From Tridacna crocea (lineage: Eukaryota; Mollusca; Bivalvia; Cardiida; Cardiidae): a DNA stretch of 64,000 bases. A model generated the notes under the pieces. That model searched no databases, was not told the DNA's origin, and worked only from the letters and a program-made list of their open reading frames with translations. Positions 15,001 to 27,000 of the stretch are shown one piece after another (the first letter of the stretch is position 1; each line of letters opens with the position of its first letter). The position numbers were made by a program, and so were the translations under genes. The stretch covers positions 59,292,001 through 59,356,000 of the forward strand of contig OX031057.1 in assembly GCA_943736015.1 (NCBI GenBank), given 5' to 3'.

Positions 15001-18000
15001 TTTTCCAATGGTGTTTTATGACACAAAGTCATTTGTGATCATTTAGTGTGCATTATCAAACATTGACAGAATTACGGATAGGACATCCTATGGGGATTCG
15101 TGTACTATCGCCTTTCTTCAGCAAAAATCGTACGGTTTCGGCTAAGGAAATCCGTAATCATGCGGGTACCAGCGTCTATCGGCCAATCGATTACGTATAA
15201 TCCGAATCCTATTGAAATCTGTACGTTTTTTGGGGATGAATGGTGATATTACAAGAATCAAATAAAGGTAGTGGACACGTAATAGAAACCTGCTATTTCC
15301 AATATAACATCATACTATCAAAACTTGCTATGATTAAAAACGAGTGTTATTGTAACACTTTAACCGAACCACTTTTTCCTTTTTTTCCATCATGGAATTA
15401 TCATTTATAAATCTAAAACCACTATATTCTCATGAAAAAGGTAGATAACAATTACCTTCCTTGGTGGTTGTCTCTGTCGTAGTAGTTGTCCCTGTAGGAG
15501 TCGTTGAAGTTGTTGGAGTGGTTGAGACTGTAGGAGTGGTTGAGACTGTAGGAGTGGTTGAAATTGTTGGTGTAGTTGAAACTGTTGGAGTTGTTGAAAC
15601 TGTTGGAGTTGTTGAGACTGTTGGGGTTGTTGTCTCTGTAGGAGTGGTTGTCTCTGTTGGAATGGTTGAGACTGTAGGAGTGGTTGAGACTGTAGGAGTG
15701 GTTGAAATTGTTAGTGTAGTTGAGACTGTTGGAGTTGTTGATATTGTTGGAGTTGTTGTCTCTGTAAAAGTGGTTGAGACTGTTGGAGTGGTTGTCTCTG
15801 TGGGAGTTGTTGTCTCTGAAGGAGTGGTTGTTTCTGTTGGAGTGGTTGAGACTGTAGGAGTGGTTGAAACTGTTGGAGTAGTTGAGGCTGTTGGAGTTGT
15901 TATCTCTGTAGCAGTGGTTGTTATTGTTGGAGTTGTTGTCTCTGTAGGAGTGGTTGAGACTGTTGGGGTTGTTGTCTCTGTAGGAGTTGTTGAGACTGTT
16001 GGGGTTGTTGTCTCTGTAGGAGTGGTTGTCTCTGTTGGAATGGTTGAGACTGTAGGAGTGGTTGAGACTGTAGGAGTGGTTGAAATTGTTAGTGTAGTTG
16101 AGACTGTTGGAGTTGTTGATATTGTTGGAGTTGTTGTCTCTGTAGAAGTGGTTGAGACAGTTGGAGTGGTTGTCTCTGTGGGAGTTGTTGTCTCTGAGGG
16201 AGTGGTTGTTTCTGTTGGAGTGGTTGAGACTGTAGAAGTGGTTGAAACTGTTGGAGTAGTTGAGGCTGTTGAAGTTGTTATCTCTGTAGCAGTGGTTGTA
16301 ATTGTTGGAGTTGTTGTCTCTGTAGGAGTGGTTGAGACTGTTGGGGTTGTTGTCTGTGTAGGAGTTGTTGAGACTGTTGGGGTTGTTGTCTCTGTAGGAG
16401 TGGTTGTCTCTGTTGGAATGGTTGAGACTGTAGGAGTGGTTGAGACTGTAGGAGTGGTTGAAATTGTTAGTGTAGTTGAGACTGTTGGAGTTGTTGATAT
16501 TGTTGGAGTTGTTGTCTCTGTAGAAGTGGTTGAGACAGTTGGAGTGGTTGTCTCTGTGGGAGTTGTTGTCTCTGAAGGAGTGGTTGTTTCTGTTGGAGTG
16601 GTTGAGACTGTAGAAGTGGTTGAAACTGTTGGAGTAGTTGAGGCTGTTGGAGTTGTTATCTCTGTAGCAGTGGTTGTAATTGTTGGAGTTGTTGTCTCTG
16701 TAGGAGTGGTTGAGACTGTTGGGGTTGTTGTCTCTGTAGGAGTTGTTGAGACTGTTGGGGTTGTTGTCTCTGTAGGAGTGGTTGTCTCTGTTGGAATGGT
16801 TGAGACTGTAGGAGTGGTTGAGACTGTAGGAGTGGTTGAAATTGTTAGTGTAGTTGAGACTGTTGGAGTTGTTGATATTGTTGGAGTTGTTGTCTCTGTA
16901 AAAGTGGTTGAGACTGTTGGAGTGGTTGTCTCTGTGGGAGTTGTTGTCTCTGAAGGAGTGGTTGTTTCTGTTGGAGTGGTTGAGACTGTAGGAGTGGTTG
17001 AAACTGTTGGAGTAGTTGAGGCTGTTGGAGTTGTTATCTCTGTAGCAGTGGTTGTTATTGTTGGAGTTGTTGTCTCTGTAGGAGTGGTTGAGACTGTTGG
17101 GGTTGTTGTCTCTGTAGGAGTTGTTGAGATTGTTGGGGTTGTTGTCTCTGTAGGAGTGGTTGTCTCTGTTGGAATGGTTGAGACTGTAGGAGTGGTTGAG
17201 ACTGTAGGAGTGGTTGAAATTGTTAGTGTAGTTGAGACTGTTGGAGTTGTTGATATTGTTGGAGTTGTTGTCTCTGTAGAAGTGGTTGAGACTGTTGGAG
17301 TGGTTGTCTCTGTGGGAGTTGTTGTCTCTGAGGGAGTGGTTGTTTCTGTTGGAGTGGTTGAGACTGTAGGAGTGGTTGAAACTGTTGGAGTAGTTAAGGC
17401 TGTTGGAGTTGTTATCTCTGTAGCAGTGGTTGTAATTGTTGGAGTTGTTGTCTCTGTAGGAGTGGTTGAGACTGTTGGGGTTGTTGTCTCTGTAGGAGTG
17501 GTTGTCTCTGTTGGAATGGTTGAGACTGTAGGAGTGGTTGAGACTGTAGGAGTGGTTGAAATTGTTAGTGTAGTTGAGACTGTTGGAGTTGTTGATATTG
17601 TTGGAGTTGTTGTCTCTGTAGAAGTGGTTGAGACTGTTGGAGTGGTTGTCTCTGTGGGAGTTGTTGTCTCTGAAGGAGTGGTTGTTTCTGTTGGAGTGGT
17701 TGAGACTGTAGAAGTGGTTGAAACTGTTGGAGTAGTTGAGGCTGTTGGAGTTGTTATCTCTGTAGCAGTGGTTGTTATTGTTGGAGTTGTTGTCTCTGTA
17801 GGAGTGGTTGAGACTGTTGGGGTTGTTGTCTCTGTAGGAGTTGTTGAGACTGTTGGGGTTGTTGTCTCTGTAGGAGTGGTTGTCTCTGTTGGAATGGTTG
17901 AGACTGTAGGAGTGGTTGAGACTGTAGGAGTGGTTGAAATTGTTAGTGTAGTTGAGACTGTTGGAGTTGTTGATATTGTTGGAGTTGTTGTCTCTGTAGA

Positions 18001-21000
18001 AGTGGTTGAGACTGTTGGAGTGGTTGTCTCTGTGGGAGTTGTTGTCTCTGAAGGAGTGGTTGTTTCTGTTGGAGTGGTTGAGACTGTAGGAGTGGTTGAA
18101 ACTGTTGGAGTAGTTGAGGCTGTTGGAGTTGTTATCTCTGTAGCAGTGGTTGTTATTGTTGGAGTTGTTGTCTCTGTAGGAGTGGTTGAGACTGTTGGAG
18201 TGGTTGAGACTGTCTGGGTTGTTGAAAGTGTTGGAGTGGTTGTCTCTGTTGGAGTGGTTGAGACTGTTGGAGTTGTTGAAACTGTTGATACCGTTGAAAT
18301 TGTAGAAGCGGTTGGGATGGTTGATACTGTTGGAGTAGTTGTCACTGATGAAGTGGTTGTTTCTGTTCGTGTGGTTATCTCGGTTGAAGTTCTTGTCAAT
18401 GTTGAAGTTGTTGTCGCTGTTGATGTGGTCGTCTTTTCTGTTGTTGTTCTTTCTGCATATGACATAATTATTTGTAAAATTGAAGAAACTTTGTTTCTTA
18501 AATAAATATCTTTTTATATCAAATATTAAACATTTGAAATTATGGAAACATTAGATTTTGGTTATTTAAGTAAGTGGCATTGATTTTTTCTCAATTGAAA
18601 CAAACCACTTTTTTTCAGACTCCCTCTTCCGCTTTACCGAAACTACTTTGAATTATAGGCAACACGGCCATTCTCAATAAGTAGGAACACACTGTAGTCT
18701 TTCCGATACAAGAACAATTCTGCATTACAAGTTATAATTTTAGGGGTTAATTGGTACATACATATACGTATTATATCATTTGAATAATTTAGGTGAAATT
18801 CTTCTATAACAAAATACACCGTAATTATCTAGTTTTATACCTGCCACATTAAAATTTCCATTACTGTCGCCACCGTGGAATTTACTTTATAAGAACGTTT
18901 TCCAATAGTAAAATTTCATCCCTATAAAATCTCATTCCTATCATCGAAAAAAAAAAAAAGAGTTATTATTATTGATTTGTCTACTAACGGTGTTGGATGC
19001 ATAACACTCACAGATATCAACGACTGTATAAATTTTGTCTGCGAACTAATTGTCGCCAGGTTTTTTTTAATATCTAAGAAAATAACGTTACCAGATGATT
19101 TGTGTCGAAATACATTTAATTCATGTGACTTTAATCTTTTTTATGTAAGTGTGTGAACTTCACATAGCATCAAGGAAATAATACTAAGTTATGTCAATGT
19201 AGCTTTGATGATATCAAATATCCAGGATGAAGGGTGGTCTTTTTTGCTATGTAAACTTAAAATTTCCGTTACTGTTAACTCTTTGGCTGCTAAGCGATTC
19301 ACTGACCTTTTGCAGACAATGTAGATCAAGATCAGACTGCACATAGCGTGCAGTCTAATCTTTGATCTACACTGTTCGACGAGGAGATATTGATTGTTCC
19401 CTAAAACATATCTTTGAAATAGCAATATTTGGAGTTAGACTATCCTAATGAAATTTTCATTTCAGTTATTTAGCAGGGTAAGGATTAATGCCTCGTCTCC
19501 AATAAGTAACTTGGTCTATCTAAAGTGGCGTGATTAATTGTTTACAAATAGTGGCAATAAATATCAGTAATTTACGGGGTTATGTACACCTACTATCAAG
19601 TGAAACATTATTAGTTGTACGTTCAGGTGACAGGGGACTTGGAAACTTGTAAATGGCTGTGTTGGAAGCAGAAGGCGAGGTGGCGACATAACTTGAAACA
19701 GCCGTGAACAAGTTTCCAAGTTCCCTGCCACCTGACCGTACAACGAATTTATCATACCGCAAAGTTTCACCCTTTCAAAGCGTGTTAAGCGATATTTTCC
19801 TGTTTTATAGTCTCAAGAATCGAGTAAGTTGACAAAACAAAAATTCCCTTCTATGTGCCCCAATGCAATGAAAACTGACTTTTTTTTTTCGATGATAGGG
19901 ATGAGATTTCACTGGGATTTGCCGTCACTAAAATGTGCAGTCTGGTTCATAAACGTGCAGTCTCCTGATCGATCGACGCCGTCATTTTGGATGTTGTGTT
20001 GCAAGTGTAATGCAGACGGGGCAATCAAAAGGGAAACTGCTTTTACGTGGTTTTTGCCAGTGTACACGATTATAATTATGTTCAGGGCATATTATCCAAT
20101 CAGATCTCTAGAAATTCCTTTGCAGTATAATAAAACGTTGTGTTAATCGCAAGTTGTTTGTGGAAATGCTAATGAGTAGGTAGTACTTATGCATTCATTT
20201 GTAAAGTTTTCATGTTAGAACGAAATATTCATTATGAAACCAACTACATTTTCTGATGGGACTTATTTTTGCACAGTGCCTAGGTCGTCCCCAAATACAA
20301 CAGACACAGCATAGTCTGATTTCTGACTTAATAATTTCAAAATCTGAAAAGTTTCCAATCAAGCAAGAACATCTGAAAAGTTGCAATATCTCTATTTATC
20401 GAATGTTATAAAAATCAAAATAAAACACTTTATGTTTTCTGTGCTAAGCCAGTAGACTGCGGTTGACATTTCAGCAAGAAAACCACTTTTTATAGAAGAG
20501 TATGTAGAGATCTAAATATCAATTTGTACATTGGTTTACATAGTACTCGCCATTATGTTAAATTCACATGAAAGCATCTCTTAGATATTCCTTTTTTGTC
20601 CATTTCTGACGAACCAGTGTCATAAATTTACGATATAATCCTCTTTCTATCGTGGTCTATCGTTCAATAAACCACAGTTGTGAGTTATGAGGCACAATAA
20701 ATACTCCACGAGGCTGTTAGCCTGAGTCGTTTATTCATCGTGCCTCATAACTCAAAACATGGTTTATTGAACGATATACCACGATGGAAAGAAGATTATT
20801 TCGATTCTAACATGACCATACTGGTTCATACTTATAGTAAAAACGCGGATGCAGATTATACTCCATTGAATAACTCACTTTAGACAGAATGATTTCACTC
20901 TAAATAGAATGACGTCACTTTATATGGTATGACGTAGATTTTACCACGCTTTCGTTTCACTGTGTTCATGGGGCCAAATTCACGTGTCATGTTAGAATAG

Positions 21001-24000
21001 CTAATGATTCATAGTAACCATAAAAACGAGGCATTCATTTCTAAGATTTACCCCTTTACCAAACGACTAAATTTTAGACACGTCCAAACTGAAAGCATTT
21101 GCAGACGACAAAAATATTTGTGACTCAAAAATTAAACTTGACTTCAGAAAAGTAGAAAAGATTTTTCCCACAATATTTTCAGTAGGCTTCTTCCTCTGGC
21201 CGTAGAAAAAAACAGGGGGTTGTCTGATAAAGGGTTAAAGTCCCGAATGCAGTCCTCGTATCAGCTCAAGAGGAATATACGACAAGATAAAATAAATGCC
21301 CAGAAAAAGGCAGTTTATTGCATGTCTGTCATGCATGACACCATGCAAATCACCACATAAACTTAAGCAATAATATCCGTTGCGTAGATCTATAACAACC
21401 GACTGAATCATGAGGTAGACTGGTCCTTTGATATGCAAAAGACGTAAACATAATAAAAAAGTTTCGAGCGGGGTCGACACTTTTTGCAGATGCAGTAAGT
21501 CTCCCTTTCAAAAATAATATATAGGCCTGCAACACGCGAAAAGGGTCATTCAGACATTTGCGTAAAGTGTCTTCTCGGATCAGCCTGCGCAGTTTGCTCA
21601 GACTGATCCGAAACGACACTTTCCGTTTTAATGTAATTTTCTGTTTTGTGCAAGTCTACTGTAGCACAAAATATAATGTAGTCGTAAAGTACCGTCTCGG
21701 ATTAGCCTGCGTGGACTGCGCAGGCTGATCCAAGACAACTATTGACGCAAATGTCCGAATGCCCCTTTTTCGTGCGTTGCAAGCCAATTATACTTACCGT
21801 CACAAACCCTGATGTCCAATTTAAATTTTGATTCAGGAGATGATATGTTTCCTGTCACGGTAATGTTGATAGTTGAAATGTATATACCATCCTCCATAAT
21901 AATTGGTCTGTTACTGACTTGTGTCTGTAAAAAAGCAAGTATGATCTTTGCTTCAATGTCCTTGCAAATGTTTGCCTGCAGGCTATCATAAAACCATCTT
22001 AGCAAGCCAAGGATAACGATCAACTACGCTACTCTACCCTTGGCGGATTGAGCTTAATTTCGACAATCACCCGATACGCATTTTCATTGGTTGCAGCTAG
22101 CTCTAACTGCATCAAATCAAATCTCTCGTAGCATTTCATCTTTGATAAAAATAGAACAGGGTCGCGATAAAAATAGAAGGTAAATTTGAACACTCCGTGG
22201 ATGTGTGCAGCATCTGTAATGGCTTATTACCGAAGAAAACATAAACGAACAATATTTACATAAAGTTTTAATGTGACCAATCAATTATCAGATGTTTTAG
22301 GTTATACCCCAGCACCTGACCATGGAATGTCGAAGTACGGTTGTGGTTATTGCTTCATGTTGAATTATTGTATTCGTAAGCGGTTTGTAAAACGACATTT
22401 CATTGGCTATAAGAAATATGATGTAAAGGGAGATAATGAGCAGCATCCAATAGAGGGCGTGTCGCGGGAAATAGATTTTATAGATCCATGACCACGTGAT
22501 TTATTGCTTGGTATCATGCATCATGCAGATGCAAGAAGCCCCCTTTTGTCAGAAAGTAGCTCAACGTTTTATTACTTAACCAATTACCATACAATCCCTA
22601 ATTTTGACGACCCTTATTTAAGGAAGCCTTTAGAAAACACTGTGGGAAAAGGAGAAATTGCTGGTAACCAGCAATTTCTCCTTTTCCCACAATGTTTTCT
22701 ACCCTTTACAAAAAAAAGAATAAAAAAATCAGTCACTTTTATTTTGCTGTCTGCAAATGCTTTCAATTGGGACAAACCAAAGGTATTGTTACTTGGTGAT
22801 GAGTTAAAGGGACATATACATAATTATGCTGTCAATTTGAACAAACTTTGTCATCTTCTAAATCTTTTACTTACGATTTCAAAATCACTTCCATTCTGCA
22901 AGGTATAAGATACGGTGAAATATTCAATTCCAACCAGGTCCTTCAACTCAACTCTACCGACTTTTATGCCATACGGGAAGACAATCTTTATCACCGCATC
23001 GTCTGAATTACCAAGATCAAAAGGTGGGACGTCATTTCCAGGTCTGTAAAAAGAAAACAAGAGCACTGCATGTGGGTGCCAACCTTCATTTGCGGATGCT
23101 TGATTTGAAGTTACAACGTGTAGTTCAAAAGGAAGATCGACATAACTGTGTCAAAAAATACATTACTAGTCATCTACCCTTGTTGAATATCATGAAAAAC
23201 AACACTACTGCTCAATATTTCGGCTATTGCCATTTTCAAGAGTTAGAAACTCTTTATTCTTCTAGAACATTTTTAGCGTGTATCATGCAGTGTTGGACCG
23301 AACTATGGGGTTGACCCCCAAAGTTCGTACGAATGTTAACCCCATAGTTCGGTCCAACAATGCAGCCATATTGTTTTACTCATATTTGTTGAATAGATTC
23401 CCTTTTCCACAACCAATAATATGTAGATCTACAACTTTCATTAATAATAGAGATATTTGAAAAATGTTCTTCTTTCTAGCGTGGTTTATCGTTCAATAAA
23501 CCACAATTGTGACTTATGAAGCACAATAAATAATCCACAAGGGCGATAGTCATTGCGGTCAGATCTTAGATATACACTGTCCGATAAGGAGATATTTCCC
23601 TAAAAAATAATTTTGAAATTGCATTGCTTGAATTTTTGACTGGAGTTTTTCAATGAACTTTTCTGGTAGATAAAGGAATGATAAGCGTATGCTGTGCGAA
23701 ATATTTCCGTGACCATTCGGGACAATTGACGAGCGATGCCGGGGGTAAAAATAGAGTACTAATTTATGTAAATGATTTTGACCTTGGTCAGGTTAAATGA
23801 TGTAGACAATAAGCATACAAAATATCAAAGTTTTTGCATGAAGATGATGACCTTGGCGATGACGCAGGTGAAAGCAGGACTTCGACAGTACCTCTATGGT
23901 TTCTATGAAAACAGCCGGGCTAAAAATGGTGGGATCATTTCAAGGGAATTGGCCTCCTTCAGAAATAATCTTCTCTCTATCGTGGTTTATCGTTCAATAA

Positions 24001-27000
24001 GTCACAGTTGTGAGTTATGAGGCACAATAAATAACCCACGAGTGCAAAATCCCGAGTGGTTTATTTATTGTGCCTCACAACTTACAACATGGTTTATCGA
24101 AAGATAAACCACGAAAGAGAGAAAATTATTTCGTTTCTAATACGACCAACTCTAAATCAAAAGAAAAAAAAGTTCACACTTCGAGTGAAAACGCGGATGA
24201 AGATTATATATTCTATGGAATAACTTACTTACTTTATACTGAATGTCGTCACATGTCATGTTAGAATTCTAAACATAACCAACACTAAGACAAAAACCTG
24301 CAAGTTTCGTCAATCTATTACTCATGTTTCACTGTTCGATAAATAAAATGCCAAGGGTAGGGCGGATAGAACCCACAACCTCTTTGTCCATTAGTAAACT
24401 TTTTTATACGTAGATACCAAAACTCTGTTGTAAAGTTGTTCAAACGCCAACGTGTACTGGACTTATTCACCAACCATTCTTAAGCATTCTTGGTCTTATC
24501 ATAGATTTTGAAAGTAAGACAACTTCTAATTGGCTAAACCATTTCATTTAGCCAATTAGAAGGTGTGTCACCTTATATTTCAGAAAATTCTAGAGAAGAT
24601 GACGAATTGTTTTTATGTTTTCCGGTAGTTTATCGAGAAATATCGATGAAATATTTTTGGTTGCCAGCTTTTTCTCCTCTACCCACAATGCTTTCAAAGG
24701 CCTTCTTTCGCAGGGTTGTTAAATATCGAGATTGTGTGGTACAGGGTTAATTTACTCATATAACACTGTCTTATTTGCTTGTGAAGCTGTCTTATTTGCT
24801 TGGATAGTAAAGAGTCAATTTATTATGTAACCCTGTCTTATTTGCTTCTGTAGTAAGGGCTAATTTTCTCTTATCAAGCAGTCTTATTTGCTTGTGTTAT
24901 AAAGGATTAATTTACTTGTATAACCCCGTCTTATTTGTTTGTGAGGTAAAGACTTAAAATACTTGCATGAAGCTGCCTTTTTTGGTAGTGTAGTAAAGGG
25001 TCAACTTATTAAAATAACTCTGTCTTATTGGCTTGGGTAGTAAAGGGTTCATTTACTCGTATAACGCCGTCTTATTTGCTTGTGTTTGCTTGTGTAGTAA
25101 AGGGTTCATTTACTCGTATAAAGCTGCTACGACACATCATCCCCAAATATTTGGGGGATTGTCGTGATACGCGCTATAAAGCAGCAATGGAGAAAATGGC
25201 CTTTATCAATACGTCTGTCTGGTTTAGCTCCAGATTTCTCTAAACTGCTGATCATAGTTGTATGAATCGCACCAGGTTTTATTGAGTAAACGTTTTAGTT
25301 TGAAATTCGAAGTAAAGGTTGTCGCGTAGAAAAGTAGTCCGGTTCTGTACCAGGATGCCCAACCTTGATAGATGTGTATTTGTAGAATGCCATCTAGCGG
25401 GAGATAATGACTTGAACCCAGGCCACACTGCCTGTGGTTTATATCTCCATCAATAGAAACCAATAAAAAATTACCTGAGACTAGCCACAGTGTTATTTCT
25501 TCCAGTTGGGTCGGACGTGAAAATGTCGACATCATCGTCACCGATTATCGTCGCCTCGTCCATTCCCTTTATGTCCTGACAAGGAGGGGCTGAAAATATA
25601 AAAAAAGTTACCTTGTGAACTCTTCACCATACTATTTCGAGGTTAAACGACTCCAATTGGTAGTGCTTTTGAAAACATTATGGGAAAAGAAGATGCTGGT
25701 GACCAGCATTTTCTCCTTTTTCCACAATATTTTCTACCCTATCTAAGATAAATTCTATCACTTTAGCAATATTTATTTTTCATCTTAACGTATTTTTTTT
25801 AATTTGGACATAGCTTAAGTTTTGTTGTTTGGTAATGACATAGCGACAAAATGTGGTCATGACAAAATTGAAAGCACTTGCACACGACTAATCACGTGTT
25901 GCTAAGATGATGATGTGTGTTTTTGATGCGGCAGAAATCAGTGTGGGAAAAAGAGAAAATGCCGGTTACTTGTATTTTCTCCTGCTTCCAGCAAAGTTTT
26001 ACAAAGGCTTTATCCTTTGATTCGATAAAACTCGGTGTTATGTGTTACATATTTGTTTTTATTGCTCAATATATCAGTTATTGTCCCTTTATTTCACGAG
26101 TTTTCAAACAATACTGAACAAAAGGGGGTTTCAATTTTTAATGTTTTAGTGCTTTTTATCGTTTCCTTCAGCAATACACAGTCTGTTTTTTTTTTTTTTT
26201 TTTTTTTTTTTTCAAAAGGTATTTTATGGCACAAAGTCATTTATGGTCATTTAGCGTGCATTATCAAACATTGGCAGAATTATGGATAGGACACCCAATG
26301 GGGATTCTTGTACTATCGCCTTTCTTCGGCAAAAATCGTACTGATTCGGCTAAGGAAATCCGTAATCATGCGGGTACCAGCGTCTATCAGCCAATCGATT
26401 GCGTATAACACGAGTTTTATTCGAATCTGTACGTTTTTCGGCGATAAATGGCGATATTACAAGAATCAAAATAACTCTTTACCAAACAACAAAATTTTAG
26501 ACATGTCCAAATTGAAAGCAGTAGTAGACTACAAAATAAATGTAACTCAAAAATTGAAATTTGTTTTCAGCAGGGTGGAAAACATTGTGGTAAAAGGAGA
26601 ATATGCTGGTTACCAGTATTTTCTCCTTTTCCCATGATGTTTTCAAAAGGCTTCTATTTGAGGGTCGTAAAAACCAGGGATTAATTGGGAAAGGGTTAAA
26701 GTAGTGGACCCGTAACAGAAAACTGCTATTTCCACCATGACATCATACTATCAAAACTTGCTGTGGTTAAAAATGAGTGTTATTGTACCACCTTAACCGA
26801 ACCACTTTTTCCTTTTTTTTTATGCCTTCTAGGAATTATTGTTTATAAATCTAAAACCACTAGATTCTCATGAAAAAGGTAGATAAAAAGTACCTCCCTT
26901 TTCTGGAAACTAACAAAAGTATCCACAAATAGTTTCAAGATTGACGTCAAAGAAATTTCGGTTAAACATGTGCAAAAGTTTTATATCTGTATTTAATCCT

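Larger units (their letters stand above)
13364..15456. repeat. Segmental duplication copy VI (right part)
   Basis: 13364-13907 plus 14440-15456 match 25085-25620 plus 25625-26894. The break at 13908-14439 is an extra block similar to 27055-27105 joined to 28365-28760. It ends exactly at the 3' end of exon 20. Confidence 0.88.
18405..24330. repeat. Segmental duplication copy V (left part)
   Basis: Matches 1-7540. It starts in the 5' end of exon 20 and carries exons 18 and 19. At 23553 the sequence jumps from GATAGTCATTGC to CGGTCAGATCTTAGAT, removing about 0.95 kb found in copy VI. Confidence 0.9.
25085..26894. repeat. Segmental duplication copy V (right part)
   Basis: Matches 13364-15456 without the inserted block. 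It contains exon 17 and ends at the exon relic at 26894. Confidence 0.88.

Noticed and set aside
15461-18505. 1,014-codon Val-rich open frame on the plus strand
   Set aside because: It is the complement of the Thr-rich exon. Only the minus frame has matching splice sites, phases and paralogous neighbours.
26185-26213. Long poly-T run as a retrogene poly-A tail
   Set aside because: No coding or SINE sequence beside it; the sister copy has a shorter run at the same place, so it is simple slippage.
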